Notes: generated by a model from the letters alone, not told the origin. DNA of 64,000 nt from Dyadobacter pollutisoli (GCF_026625565.1 NZ_CP112998.1:4652501-4716500), one strand, 5' to 3'. Shown: positions 52,372 to 61,744, counted from the first letter of the stretch. Program-made: numbers and translations.

Positions 52372-54822
52372 CTACTCACTCCTCAGCGAATTCACTGGAT
52401 TGGTCAATGCGGCCTTAATACTCTGAAAACTTACTGTTAAAATCGTGACTGTAATGGTCAGAAGACCCGCCAAAGCAAAAATCCACCAGGCAATGTCTGT
52501 CTTGAATGCAAAATCCTGCAACCATTTGTTCATTGCATACCAGGACAATGGACTTGCAATGACAAGCGACACCACAACCAGTATCACAAAATCCCTGGAC
52601 AACAATTGCACAATGCTGTTCACCGACGCACCGAGTACTTTCCTGACGCCGATCTCTTTGGTACGCTGCTGGGTCACGATGGAAACCAGGCCATACAATC
52701 CCAGACAGGAAATCAGCACCGCCATACCTGCGAAATAGCCGATCAGCTTGCTCAACCGCTGCTCGGTAGCATAAGCCGCGGCAATGCTCTGATCCAAGAA
52801 TTCATAGTCAAATCCTTTCTCGGGGAAATACTTGTCCCATTCCGCACCGACATAAGCCAGTGTTTTATCCATTTCACGTGGTGAAAGTTTGATCGATACC
52901 TGCGTAAACATGGGTTGGGCAATATCCATCACCATGCCCTGAATTGGGTTTTGTAGCGACAGATTGTGAAAATCCTTCAATACCCCGATAATCCTTCCCT
53001 GCTTCCCTTCCAGGTTAATGGATTTCCCGATTGCATCTTGTGCGGATTTCCATTCCAATTGTTTCACGCCCGTTTCATTGATCAAAAACGCCGCCGACTT
53101 GTCGGTAGCATGACTTTCTGAAAAATCCCTGCCAGCCGCTAGTTGGAGGCCATAGGTTTTTACAAAATTGAAATCGACGCCCACGGTACCAATGAAAAGA
53201 TTAGCCTCCCTCGTTTTTCCCTCGGGGACAATGTTGCGCTGAACCGCTCCCGCGCCCATTTGCCGGGTAGAAAATGTAACTTCTTTCACACTCGGGTTTT
53301 TAAGCAGGATATCCCTGAATGTTTTCAGTTTCATATAGGAACTGTCGTTGGGCGTTGCGAAAAGGTTTGTAATTTTCTCGCTGCGGAGACTTGCCGTGAG
53401 GATATGGTCTTTGTCAAAACCCATCGGCTTCTCCATCAAAAATTGCAGTTGCCTGAATGCCACCATTGCACCTATAATGAGCATAATAGAAGCGATAAAC
53501 TGAAAGCCAAGCAGCACTTGCCGAAGCCCTCCACCTCTTGCCTTACCACTTACAAAGCTTCCTTTTAATTTAGCGATCGGCTGGAAACGGGCGACAAAAA
53601 ATGCCGGGTAACTTCCTGATAACAGCCCTGCGACAAGAGCGACTGCAACAAAAACGAATACCAGACCCGGGTTTTCCACGAGATACGAAAATGTCAGATT
53701 TTTATCCGTGAGATCGTTCAGTACCGGGATCAACAACGCGATCAAAACGATGGCTAAAACCAGTGCAATGCTGCTCAGTAACATGGATTCACCCAGAAAC
53801 TGAAAAACGATCTGTGCCTTTTCGCTCCCCAATGTCTTTCGGATCCCTACTTCCCTCGCCCTTTTCAGCGACCTGGCAGTGGATAGATTGATGAAGTTGA
53901 TGCAGGCAATGAGCAATGTCATCAGTCCAATACCGAGAAACACGTAAATATAGGTGCGGCTGCCGGTCGGTTCCGGGTTATTTTCAACGTCAGCATTGAG
54001 ATGAATGTCGGCCAGTGGTTGCAGCTTGTATTCAATTCCCTTGCTCACATTGGGATCAGCATAGGTAGCCAAAAACTTGGGCAGTCTCGCGTTCACACTT
54101 TCGGCGGTTTTCCCGGGACGGAGCAGAACATAAGTTGCCGAATGTGTGATCACCCAGTTTTTAGGAATATTACTCCTGACCAGTTCGCTTTCGGTCGCAT
54201 ACATGGTCTGGTAGTCCGACAGCAGGTCTATTTTAATGTGCGAATTGTCGGGTAGTTCTTTGATAACACCTGTAACTTTTAGCGGATGTTTTCCTTCGTA
54301 CAGCAGCGTTTTTCCGAGCGCATTCTTTGTTCCAAAATACTTTTGGGCGATCTGATCAGTAATAACTACCGAAAATTTCTGTTTCAATGCGGTCCTGGCA
54401 TCGCCTTCGATAAATTGAAAGGAAAAGATCTGCGGTAATGTAGAGTCAGCAAAAAAGAAACGCTCCTCATCAAATTTGACAGGCCGGGGATCGGTACTAT
54501 TAGGTATTTCAATGGTCGCGTTGCTCCTGTATACGCGCGCGGATTTTTCTATTTCTGAAAAAAAGTCAGGCAGTAAAGGCGACGCAACTGCCGGAGTAAG
54601 ACCAATAAACCGGGTGAAGCCAGCAAACTTGGGCATATAATTGAGTCTGTAAATCCGGTCGTACTTCGCATGAAATTGATCATAACTCAGCTCGTGCCGG
54701 ACAAAAACCATGATCAGGAAACAGCACGTCAGCCCTATCGTCAGTCCAAGAATGTTGATCAATGAAAAACTCTTGTGACGGAACAAGTTACGCCGGGCGA
54801 TTTTCAGGTAGTTTCGAAACAT
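52372..54822 (-). CDS. FtsX/MacB-like ABC transporter permease (816 aa)
   Basis: First (most downstream) of four minus-strand permease genes at the right end. The architecture is the duplicated FtsX form: FRNYLKIARRNLFRHKSFS at the start, helix 1 near 20-42, periplasmic domain to about 280, FtsX helices with REVGIRKTLGSEKAQIVFQF near 325, second periplasmic domain, and final bundle with KEIGVRKVLGAS near 720. Both its ends touch CGGC-word elements: the stop lies 1 bp after R3 and the start is 10 bp from R4. Reading from the right, transcription could come from the permease at 54945. No ATPase gene is close. Confidence 0.93.
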   Translation of the reverse strand: MFRNYLKIARRNLFRHKSFSLINILGLTIGLTCCFLIMVFVRHELSYDQFHAKYDRIYRLNYMPKFAGFTRFIGLTPAVASPLLPDFFSEIEKSARVYRSNATIEIPNSTDPRPVKFDEERFFFADSTLPQIFSFQFIEGDARTALKQKFSVVITDQIAQKYFGTKNALGKTLLYEGKHPLKVTGVIKELPDNSHIKIDLLSDYQTMYATESELVRSNIPKNWVITHSATYVLLRPGKTAESVNARLPKFLATYADPNVSKGIEYKLQPLADIHLNADVENNPEPTGSRTYIYVFLGIGLMTLLIACINFINLSTARSLKRAREVGIRKTLGSEKAQIVFQFLGESMLLSSIALVLAIVLIALLIPVLNDLTDKNLTFSYLVENPGLVFVFVAVALVAGLLSGSYPAFFVARFQPIAKLKGSFVSGKARGGGLRQVLLGFQFIASIMLIIGAMVAFRQLQFLMEKPMGFDKDHILTASLRSEKITNLFATPNDSSYMKLKTFRDILLKNPSVKEVTFSTRQMGAGAVQRNIVPEGKTREANLFIGTVGVDFNFVKTYGLQLAAGRDFSESHATDKSAAFLINETGVKQLEWKSAQDAIGKSINLEGKQGRIIGVLKDFHNLSLQNPIQGMVMDIAQPMFTQVSIKLSPREMDKTLAYVGAEWDKYFPEKGFDYEFLDQSIAAAYATEQRLSKLIGYFAGMAVLISCLGLYGLVSIVTQQRTKEIGVRKVLGASVNSIVQLLSRDFVILVVVSLVIASPLSWYAMNKWLQDFAFKTDIAWWIFALAGLLTITVTILTVSFQSIKAALTNPVNSLRSE

Positions 54823-54832
54823 AGGTTTATAT

Positions 54833-54944
54833 GGCTATCGGCTTTCGGCAGTCAGCTCTCGGCCTTTTTTATTATTTTTTAATAAAATATATTTTCAAAT
54901 AAAGAATGTCGAAAGCCGAAGTTTGAAAGCCGACAGCCGACCGC
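54833..54944. repeat. CGGC-word element R4
   Basis: The left arm (54833-54863) contains GGCTATCGGCTTTCGGCAG and CAGCTCTCGGCC; the AT-rich centre is about 45 bp; the right arm (54907-54944) contains GTCGAAAGCCGAAG and GAAAGCCGACAGCCGACCG. It fills the gap between two permease genes, ending at the stop codon of 54945 and starting 10 bp from the start codon at 54822. Confidence 0.87.
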
Positions 54945-57344
54945 CTATTCCGCTCTTAATGACTTCACCGGATTCGTCATCGCGGCTTTGATACTCTGAA
55001 AACTGATTGTGAGCAATGCTACGACAATGGCCAGTAATCCAGCCGTCACAAAAACCCACCATTCAATGTCAATCCGGTAGGCAAAATCCGCCAGCCAGGT
55101 GTTCACCGCCCACCACGAAATAGGCGTTGCGATAATGATCGATACAATTACCAGTTTGACAAAGTCTTTCGAAAGCAGCGCCACGATGCCGGCCACAGAA
55201 GCGCCCATGACCTTTCGCACCCCGATTTCCTTGATTCTCCTTTCGGCAGAATAAGAAGCCAGTCCAAACAGCCCCAGACAGGATACGAAAATGGCGAGGC
55301 CAGCCAGAATGCCCACAATTTCGCTCACCTGGCTATCGGCCCGGTACATATCCGCGAAATGTTCGTCCAGGAAAGAATACGTGAAAGTTTGTTCCGGCAC
55401 CAACTTGCCCCACACAGCCTGAATGGCTGCAATGGATTGCTTTGCATCTTTTCCTTTGATCCTCACGGACATTTCCTGATAACCCCAGTCCTTTTGGTTA
55501 AACAGGCATAATGTTTCGATCTTATGATGCAACGAGTTGAAATTGAAATCCCTGGCGACGCCGACGATCGTTCCCGACGAATCCATTCCGGAAAACCCGA
55601 AATGCTTCCCTATCAGCGTTTCCAATGTGAGCTTGGGCTGATCCTTTAACAGTTCTTTCGCCAATGATTCATTGATAATATACGCCTTCGCATTGTCCGA
55701 CGCATCGGATGTAAAATTCCGGCCGGCGACCAGTTTGATTTTATATAATGAAAGATAATCCGGATCCACGACCACCTGCGACGAAGCGATCTCTTTGGCT
55801 GGCCCATCTCCGTGAAACGTCACGCCCGTCTGATGGAAATTGTTTCCTAACCGCTGCTGCGAACCAGTTACTGCTTCTACAAATGAGCTGGAAAGTAGCT
55901 CCTGCTTGATCGCCTGGTACTTAGGCCCTGATTTGGAATCCAGCGGTATGATCACCACCTGTTCTTTGACAAAACCGGGGTCCTTTTTCTGCATAAAACG
56001 CAGCTGTTTGACAGCAAAAGCAGTACCGATAATCAGAAACACAGCACTCGAAAACTGGGCGATCACCAATGCATTCCTGAAATTGCTCTTACTGTTTTGC
56101 AATGTGCCTTTCAATACTTTAATGGGCTGAAAAGCAGACAGGAACGCGGCGGGATAAAGTCCTGAAAAAATACCGATAATGACCGTTCCTCCCAAAATAC
56201 CCAACAGCAAAGCAGGATTGGTAAAAAAAGCAAAGGTCAGCTCTCTCTGACTTAGCTGGTTAACGGCCGGCAGCAGCAATTTGACCAACAACACCGCCAG
56301 TACCAAAGCAATCATGGACAGTAAAACGGACTCGCCAATAAACTGTCCAGCCAGCTGAAACCGCTGTGCCCCAATGGATTTGCGGATACCGACTTCCTTA
56401 GCCCTTCCCGTCGAGCGGGCTGTGGAGAGGTTCATAAAATTGACGCAGGCAATGACCAGGACAATGATCCCAATAACTGAAAATATGTAGGTATAACTGC
56501 GGTCGAACTTTTGAAAATTGATATAGTCATGCGTAATGTCGGCCGACTGCGCGTGCACATCCGCAAGCGGCTGCAAGAACAGTTCATAAAATTTCCAGCC
56601 ACCTTCTTTCATATGCCGTTTCAGATAGGCAGGAAACTTCTTTTCCAATGCTCCAACGTCCGCATCTTTGCCCAAGTCAAGATAGGTAATGAGCCAGTTG
56701 CCGCCCCAGTTGTTCATATTGTCGGGACCGGTGATGGTACTGAACGAAAACAGGCCGTCGAACTGCAAATGTGAGTTGGCGGGCACATCTTCCATGATCC
56801 CCGTCACCTTGAAAGTGAGTGTATCATTGCCATAATGAATGATTGACTTACCGATCGGATCGACGCTGCCGAACATACTGGCTGCACTGCTTTTGGAAAG
56901 CACAGCGGTATTGGGCTCTTTCAGCACATTAGCCTTTTCTCCCTCTATCAGCTCATAATCAAACATTTGAAGAAAATTAGGATCAACCCACAGTGCTTTG
57001 GGTAGTTCTATTTTCTTTTCCTGATAAGTAAGAGAAACTTTATTAAATGATGTGAGACGGGTATAATCGCGGATCTCGGGAAATTCCTCTTTTAACGTCG
57101 GGCCCATTGGAAACATGGACAGTGCCACTTTCTGAGGCGCCACCATACCTTCAAATTTCTGCACTTCATCGAGTCTGTACAGATTTTTGGTATGCATTTT
57201 ATCAAAGCTCCTTTCGAAAAATACGAAGAGCATGATCATAATACAGGAAGCCATACCAATAGCAAGACCGACAATATTGATGGCTGAAAAAATCTTGTTT
57301 TTCCAGATATTACGGAAGGCAATTTTGAGGTAATTTTTGAGCAT
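54945..57344 (-). CDS. FtsX/MacB-like ABC transporter permease (799 aa), with upstream palindrome pair
   Basis: Standard duplicated-FtsX permease: LKNYLKIAFRNIWKNKIFS at the start, periplasmic domain one, first coupling motif KEVGIRKSIGAQRFQLAGQF near residue 315, periplasmic domain two, and final KEIGVRKVMGAS near 703. It is the only minus-strand permease with the conserved palindrome pair (57438-57473) and TGGCA box upstream, so it is probably the first gene of its own unit, with the 52372 gene following through R4. The gene on its other side (Wzi type, 57502) is 157 bp upstream and on the same strand. Substrate unknown. Confidence 0.93.
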   Translation of the reverse strand: MLKNYLKIAFRNIWKNKIFSAINIVGLAIGMASCIMIMLFVFFERSFDKMHTKNLYRLDEVQKFEGMVAPQKVALSMFPMGPTLKEEFPEIRDYTRLTSFNKVSLTYQEKKIELPKALWVDPNFLQMFDYELIEGEKANVLKEPNTAVLSKSSAASMFGSVDPIGKSIIHYGNDTLTFKVTGIMEDVPANSHLQFDGLFSFSTITGPDNMNNWGGNWLITYLDLGKDADVGALEKKFPAYLKRHMKEGGWKFYELFLQPLADVHAQSADITHDYINFQKFDRSYTYIFSVIGIIVLVIACVNFMNLSTARSTGRAKEVGIRKSIGAQRFQLAGQFIGESVLLSMIALVLAVLLVKLLLPAVNQLSQRELTFAFFTNPALLLGILGGTVIIGIFSGLYPAAFLSAFQPIKVLKGTLQNSKSNFRNALVIAQFSSAVFLIIGTAFAVKQLRFMQKKDPGFVKEQVVIIPLDSKSGPKYQAIKQELLSSSFVEAVTGSQQRLGNNFHQTGVTFHGDGPAKEIASSQVVVDPDYLSLYKIKLVAGRNFTSDASDNAKAYIINESLAKELLKDQPKLTLETLIGKHFGFSGMDSSGTIVGVARDFNFNSLHHKIETLCLFNQKDWGYQEMSVRIKGKDAKQSIAAIQAVWGKLVPEQTFTYSFLDEHFADMYRADSQVSEIVGILAGLAIFVSCLGLFGLASYSAERRIKEIGVRKVMGASVAGIVALLSKDFVKLVIVSIIIATPISWWAVNTWLADFAYRIDIEWWVFVTAGLLAIVVALLTISFQSIKAAMTNPVKSLRAE

Positions 57345-57365
57345 AGCAGAGTTTAAAAAACTCTC

Positions 57366-57473
57366 TGCAATAAAGTTATGCCAAGCTAACCAAACTACTA
57401 TATATCAATTAATTACAATGAACAAATCACTTCAAATTGTCCGAAAACGAACAATTTTGTTCACGGATGAACA
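57366..57473 (-). promoter_or_regulatory. Paired 16-bp palindromes plus TGGCAT box, upstream of permease 57344
   Basis: TGTTCACGGATGAACA (57458-57473) and TGTCCGAAAACGAACA (57438-57453) are both near-perfect dyads, 20 bp centre to centre. Exactly 54 bp nearer the gene, on the minus strand, is TGGCATAACTTTATTGCA (57366-57383): -24-like TGGCAT and a perfect TTGCA, though with two extra bases between. Spacing from palindromes to box equals that at 971-1076. Inferred: activator sites for a sigma-54-like promoter driving the permease. Confidence 0.58.
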
Positions 57474-57501
57474 ATGTGAATTTCAGGTTACATGGCGGGG
57501 G

Positions 57502-59001
57502 TCACCACGCCTTTTTCAAACCGATGTAGCCGCCATTATTTTTGGTGAAGATATCGCCTTTATCCATGGCCCATTGAACCATTACGACGGTGTTGCCCAT
57601 AAACGCCAGCCTGTATTCGGCAGCGAATAAGGATGAAAATTGCCCGCGTACAGGATTGTATTCCGCGCCAGGTGTTCCGAAATTGCGGCTGTAGGAAGTT
57701 CTCAAAGTCAACGACAAAGCTTTCCCCAACCTTCCCTGCGCGCCCAGGTACCACATATTCACCCGATTATTTGGAAAGTAGCGTCCATTACCCTGTTTCG
57801 TGGGATCCATATCTTTCCCCGGAACAATGAATGGCGTGCCCACCGTTCGGCCACGGTACGACCAGCCCTCTGTGTATTGTGAATGATTGAAATAGTTATC
57901 AGCCCCCTGGAATTTACTTCCGGTAATATAAAATTGTGACCCCGACTGATCCTTCGTTGACAGGAATTCAAGCGTAATGTTGGTCAGCAGGATGCCGGAG
58001 CGCCGGCTTGTATTTTTCAGCTTGAAATTAACACCATAAAGTCCGTCCGGAATATTTTTGAACAGCATACTGGACACGTCTTCGAAAGGGTGTTGATGGT
58101 AAACGAACAGCTTATACGCACCGGCTTTTGTTTCAAAACCAAAATCGTAGCTTCCCAAATGGTTACCGAGCCGGTAACTATCGAATGAGCTGTATCCATT
58201 CTTCTTATACCAGTTTTTGGAAGTGTAGGCCAGCACTACATTGGGATAAAATTTCCAGGAAGAAGGTAACTCACCATTTAAAGCCAGCTCAGGATGTTGT
58301 TTCAAATACTCACCATGGCCAGCCCACATCACATTATGGTTCAGCCCAAAGTAGAATTTACTGGTTGAGGTCGGTTTCCCCAGTCTGAAATAGAGAAATT
58401 TCTGATGCAGCCGTACTCCATCCAGGTAGTCGGTGTGAAACCATCCATGCGCAAAACCGGCGTGTATCGCGAGAAAATTCCGGGTCAATTTCAATGGTGT
58501 GAAACCAATGGTACCGATCTGGATCTTGGGCATTGGCAATGCATTACCTGAACCGGAATAAAAGCCCGACGACAAGGTAGAATCACCGAGCCCCATCACC
58601 TCTTTCCGTCTGCCAAGGTAAATTTCGGTCATTTTGAACCGGACACTTGCATTCGCTTCTGGCAACAGCAGCGAGTAACGGCTGGACTTATTATAGGTCA
58701 GTACCGGACTGACGGCTACTCTCCAGTCAAGCTTTTTGGGACGATTGGACAGGCTGTCGAAAAAAAGATAATTTCTGCGAAAATAACCCTGTAAAACACC
58801 GGAAGTAGACTCGTTGGGAACAATCCCGAACCGATTAGTACGCAACCAGAAAGGTGTATCATCATTGGTAGACACATACGCTCCGGCTTCGAGACCTGCT
58901 TCCAGATTAGAAACCAGAGCGTTTTTTTGTCCATAGAGTTGTCCCGAAATGAATAGCAGGACGTAAATTGTAGTGTGGGTAAATATTTTCTGCAATGGCA
59001 T
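57502..59001 (-). CDS. Capsule assembly Wzi family outer-membrane protein
   Basis: A 499-residue outer-membrane protein with a signal peptide (MPLQKIFTHTTIYVLLFISGQLYGQ) and the Wzi-like features: LEAGAYVSTNDDTPFWLRTNRFGIVP near the start, RFKMTEIYLGRRKEVMGLGD near residue 135, LNHNVMWAGHGEYL near 235, and a final barrel part. Wzi of E. coli binds capsular polysaccharide at the cell surface; in Bacteroidota such proteins are widespread and their ligands unknown. The barrel ends in MDKGDIFTKNNGGYIGLKKAW, where a final aromatic is usual. It stands among FtsX permeases without any visible capsule genes. Upstream lies 79 bp and then element R5. Confidence 0.88.
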   Translation of the reverse strand: MPLQKIFTHTTIYVLLFISGQLYGQKNALVSNLEAGLEAGAYVSTNDDTPFWLRTNRFGIVPNESTSGVLQGYFRRNYLFFDSLSNRPKKLDWRVAVSPVLTYNKSSRYSLLLPEANASVRFKMTEIYLGRRKEVMGLGDSTLSSGFYSGSGNALPMPKIQIGTIGFTPLKLTRNFLAIHAGFAHGWFHTDYLDGVRLHQKFLYFRLGKPTSTSKFYFGLNHNVMWAGHGEYLKQHPELALNGELPSSWKFYPNVVLAYTSKNWYKKNGYSSFDSYRLGNHLGSYDFGFETKAGAYKLFVYHQHPFEDVSSMLFKNIPDGLYGVNFKLKNTSRRSGILLTNITLEFLSTKDQSGSQFYITGSKFQGADNYFNHSQYTEGWSYRGRTVGTPFIVPGKDMDPTKQGNGRYFPNNRVNMWYLGAQGRLGKALSLTLRTSYSRNFGTPGAEYNPVRGQFSSLFAAEYRLAFMGNTVVMVQWAMDKGDIFTKNNGGYIGLKKAW

Positions 59002-59080
59002 GATTTATTGATGAGGAATATCCTGCAAGATAAATAGCCTTTGAGAAATATTTTTCCGGCACGTATGATTTAATGTAACT

Positions 59081-59196
59081 GACTGTTGGCGGTCGGCTTT
59101 CAGCTTTCGGCAGTCGGCCTTTTTTTGAGTTTTTAGAAAAAGGTTTATCACAATAACAAAAAAGCCGAAAGCCGACGGCTGACAGCCGATCGCCGC
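59081..59196. repeat. CGGC-word element R5
   Basis: The left arm (59081-59119) contains GGCGGTCGGCTTTCAGC and TTTCGGCAGTCGGCC; the centre (about 59120-59162) is AT-rich and includes CAATAACAAA, a 10-mer shared with R6; the right arm (59163-59196) contains AGCCGAAAGCCGACGGC and GACAGCCGATCGCC. It lies between the Wzi-type start and the stop of the permease at 59199, which it touches. Confidence 0.87.
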
Positions 59197-59198
59197 AA

Positions 59199-61577
59199 TC
59201 ACTCGCTTCGCAGACTTTTCACAGGATCCAGTAATGCGGCCCTGATCGCCTGATAACTGACAGTCAACAATGTCACAATCAATGCTCCTAATCCTGTCGC
59301 GGCGAAGATCCACCAGGAAAGCTCGTCATGATAGGCGTAATTTTGCAGCCAGCCATTCATGAAGTACCAGGCGACCGGCCCGGCGATCACGCAGGATATG
59401 ATGATCAGCACGACAAAGTCAGTCGACAGCATTTGCCATAAGTTGGCGACAGATGCACCCAACACTTTGCGGATCCCGATTTCTTTAACTCGTTGCTCAG
59501 CCACAAAAGAGGCCAGACCAAACAAGCCCAGGCAGGAAATGAACACTGCCAGTACGGCGAAGAAAACTGTCAGCTTGCCTATCCGCTCCTCTTCTCCGAA
59601 TTTTTTGGCATATTGTTGATCTACGAAATCGTAAACAAATGGACTGCTCGGATTATATTTTGCGAAAACCTCCTGCACTTTGCCCAGTGATTCACTCGTA
59701 CTTTTATCAGGTGCGAGGCTGATATTAATGACGCTCACATTCTTATAATTCAACAGAAAAAAGGACGGATTGGTAGGTGAGAATGGATTTTCCTTGATCA
59801 TATTTTGCGTCACACCGATCACTTTATAGGGTCTGCCGTTCCAGGTAACAAAAGATTCCAGTGGTTTTTTGAAACCCATGAGCTTGACGGCAGACTCATT
59901 GATAATGATAGCTGCCGAATCAGCTGAGAATGCTCTTGAAAAATCCCTTCCCTGCGCCATTTTCCAGCCGATCGTTTTTCCGAAGTCGTGTGTCACAAAA
60001 TTGCTCATGATTAATGGCTGCGTGCCATGCGCTTTCCCCTCCCACGAAACATTGGTAGTACCGCCGTACTGGACAGTGACGGAACCATAAGACTCCGACA
60101 TTTCGCGCACGCCGCCCGTGTTCAGCAGATCATTGCGTAGGGCGTCGTAATGTCCGTAAAGCTCCGGCGTGTTCATGCTCACCTCAATTAATCCGTTACG
60201 CGAGTATCCTACCGGGCGGTTCTTGGCAAACTGGATCTGGCGGAACACCACAATGGTACCGATGATCAATGTAACGGATACTGTGAACTGCAAAACCACC
60301 AGTACCTGTCGCGGAATCGCTGCGAAACGACCGGCGCGAACGGTTCCTTTCAGTACTTTTAACGGCTGGAAAGACGATAGATAAATCGCTGGATAGCTTC
60401 CGGAAATGACACCGGTGATCAGACTGAATCCAACTCCGACGACCCAAAACAATGGATTAGACCACGGTATCGAAATATTTTTCTCGGCGACTTCATTGAA
60501 AAATGATAACGCGAGGGACGACAGCAACAATGAAATGACAAAAGAAAGCGCCACCACCAGCATGGATTCGCTGAAAAACTGATTGACCAGCTGGCCTCGC
60601 ATGGAGCCTATCGCTTTTCTGATACCGACTTCTTTGGCCCGTTTTTCGGAACGTGCCGTGCTCAGGTTCATGAAATTGATACAGGCCAGCAGCAATACAA
60701 AAAAGCCAATGGTACCAAACAGCCAGACAAACTCAATCAGCCCTCCAACCTGCTTTCCATCCTTGAAGTCAGACCGCAAATGCCAGTCGCGCATGGGGTG
60801 CAGAAAAAACTCAGGCTTATACCCCGGCGGGTCCGCGCGGTTGACGCGGATATCCCTGATCTTGCCCGACACCAGCTCAAAGTCGGCGCCGTCTTTGAGC
60901 TGAGTGTAAATCTGAAAGTTATTTTCATCCCATTGATCCTGCGAACGCTTTGCCCCGGCGTCCATGGCGATCAGCAGCCGCCAGGGAGTCAGGAAATGGG
61001 CTTCTTTAAACGAGCTGTTTTCAGGAAAATCCTCATAAACGCCCGTAACCCTGACGGTCTGTTTGTTGTCAATTTTGATCAGTTTATTAATTGGATTTTC
61101 ATTTCCAAAAAAAGCCTTGGCCAATGATCCGGACAACAGAATGGAGTTGACCTCATTGAGGCCAGCCCTGGTGCCTGCCAGCATTTTCACCGACATAATA
61201 TCGGCAAAAGCAGGTTCAACCGCATTACCGGTTTTTGAAAATTTCTTCTCGCCGGACACTAAAATGTGTGTCCGTTCTTTGGATAAACTAACCGACTCGA
61301 ATTCCGCATACTTGCTGCGAAGCTCTTCCGCCAGCGGGATCGGCATCACATCATACATAGCTTTTTCCACATCAAACTTGACAAACTGCCTCACCTGGGC
61401 GACCCTGTCATAGTTTTTGTGGCTTTTATCAAATGACAATTCATCGAAAACCCATAGTCCGATCAATGTCGCGACGGCCATCCCGACGGACAACCCTCCT
61501 ATGTTAATGGCCGAATACCCCTTATTTTTCAAAAGGATCCGAAAAGCGATTTTAAAGTAATTTCTGATCATATTCAT
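59199..61577 (-). CDS. FtsX/MacB-like ABC transporter permease (792 aa)
   Basis: Another duplicated-FtsX permease: IRNYFKIAFRILLKNKGYS at the start (a second ATG lies six bases inside, at 61571), first helix near 22-42, periplasmic domain, coupling motif KEVGIRKAIGSMRGQLVNQF near 312, second periplasmic domain, and KEIGIRKVLGAS near 694. The start codon is directly followed upstream by element R6 (first word begins at 61578), leaving no space for a normal leader, and the stop touches R5. Expression must therefore come from the upstream permease gene or from the AT-rich parts of R6. Substrate not known. Confidence 0.93.
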   Translation of the reverse strand: MNMIRNYFKIAFRILLKNKGYSAINIGGLSVGMAVATLIGLWVFDELSFDKSHKNYDRVAQVRQFVKFDVEKAMYDVMPIPLAEELRSKYAEFESVSLSKERTHILVSGEKKFSKTGNAVEPAFADIMSVKMLAGTRAGLNEVNSILLSGSLAKAFFGNENPINKLIKIDNKQTVRVTGVYEDFPENSSFKEAHFLTPWRLLIAMDAGAKRSQDQWDENNFQIYTQLKDGADFELVSGKIRDIRVNRADPPGYKPEFFLHPMRDWHLRSDFKDGKQVGGLIEFVWLFGTIGFFVLLLACINFMNLSTARSEKRAKEVGIRKAIGSMRGQLVNQFFSESMLVVALSFVISLLLSSLALSFFNEVAEKNISIPWSNPLFWVVGVGFSLITGVISGSYPAIYLSSFQPLKVLKGTVRAGRFAAIPRQVLVVLQFTVSVTLIIGTIVVFRQIQFAKNRPVGYSRNGLIEVSMNTPELYGHYDALRNDLLNTGGVREMSESYGSVTVQYGGTTNVSWEGKAHGTQPLIMSNFVTHDFGKTIGWKMAQGRDFSRAFSADSAAIIINESAVKLMGFKKPLESFVTWNGRPYKVIGVTQNMIKENPFSPTNPSFFLLNYKNVSVINISLAPDKSTSESLGKVQEVFAKYNPSSPFVYDFVDQQYAKKFGEEERIGKLTVFFAVLAVFISCLGLFGLASFVAEQRVKEIGIRKVLGASVANLWQMLSTDFVVLIIISCVIAGPVAWYFMNGWLQNYAYHDELSWWIFAATGLGALIVTLLTVSYQAIRAALLDPVKSLRSE

Positions 61578-61739
61578 GGCTGTCGGCTGTCGGCCTGTTT
61601 TAGGGGTTGAGAAAAAATTCGTAAATAACTTCGGCTGTCAGCCTTCGGCAGTCGGCTTTTTTAAGTTTGAGAAAAAATTTCAATAACAAATCGGTTGAAT
61701 AAATGGTCAATCGCCGACGGCCGATTGCCGACAGCCGAA
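61578..61739. repeat. CGGC-word element R6, with duplicated left arm
   Basis: Left arm one (61578-61595, GGCTGTCGGCTGTCGGCC) begins at the base after the start codon of the permease gene. A second left arm (61630-61658, TCGGCTGTCAGCCTTCGGC) follows, then the right arm (61709-61739, CGCCGACGGCCGATTGCCG). The spacer is duplicated too: TTGAGAAAAAATTC (near 61607) and TTTGAGAAAAAATTTC (near 61666). The shared CAATAACAAA at 61681-61690 links it to R5. Confidence 0.87.
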
Positions 61740-61744
61740 GTATC

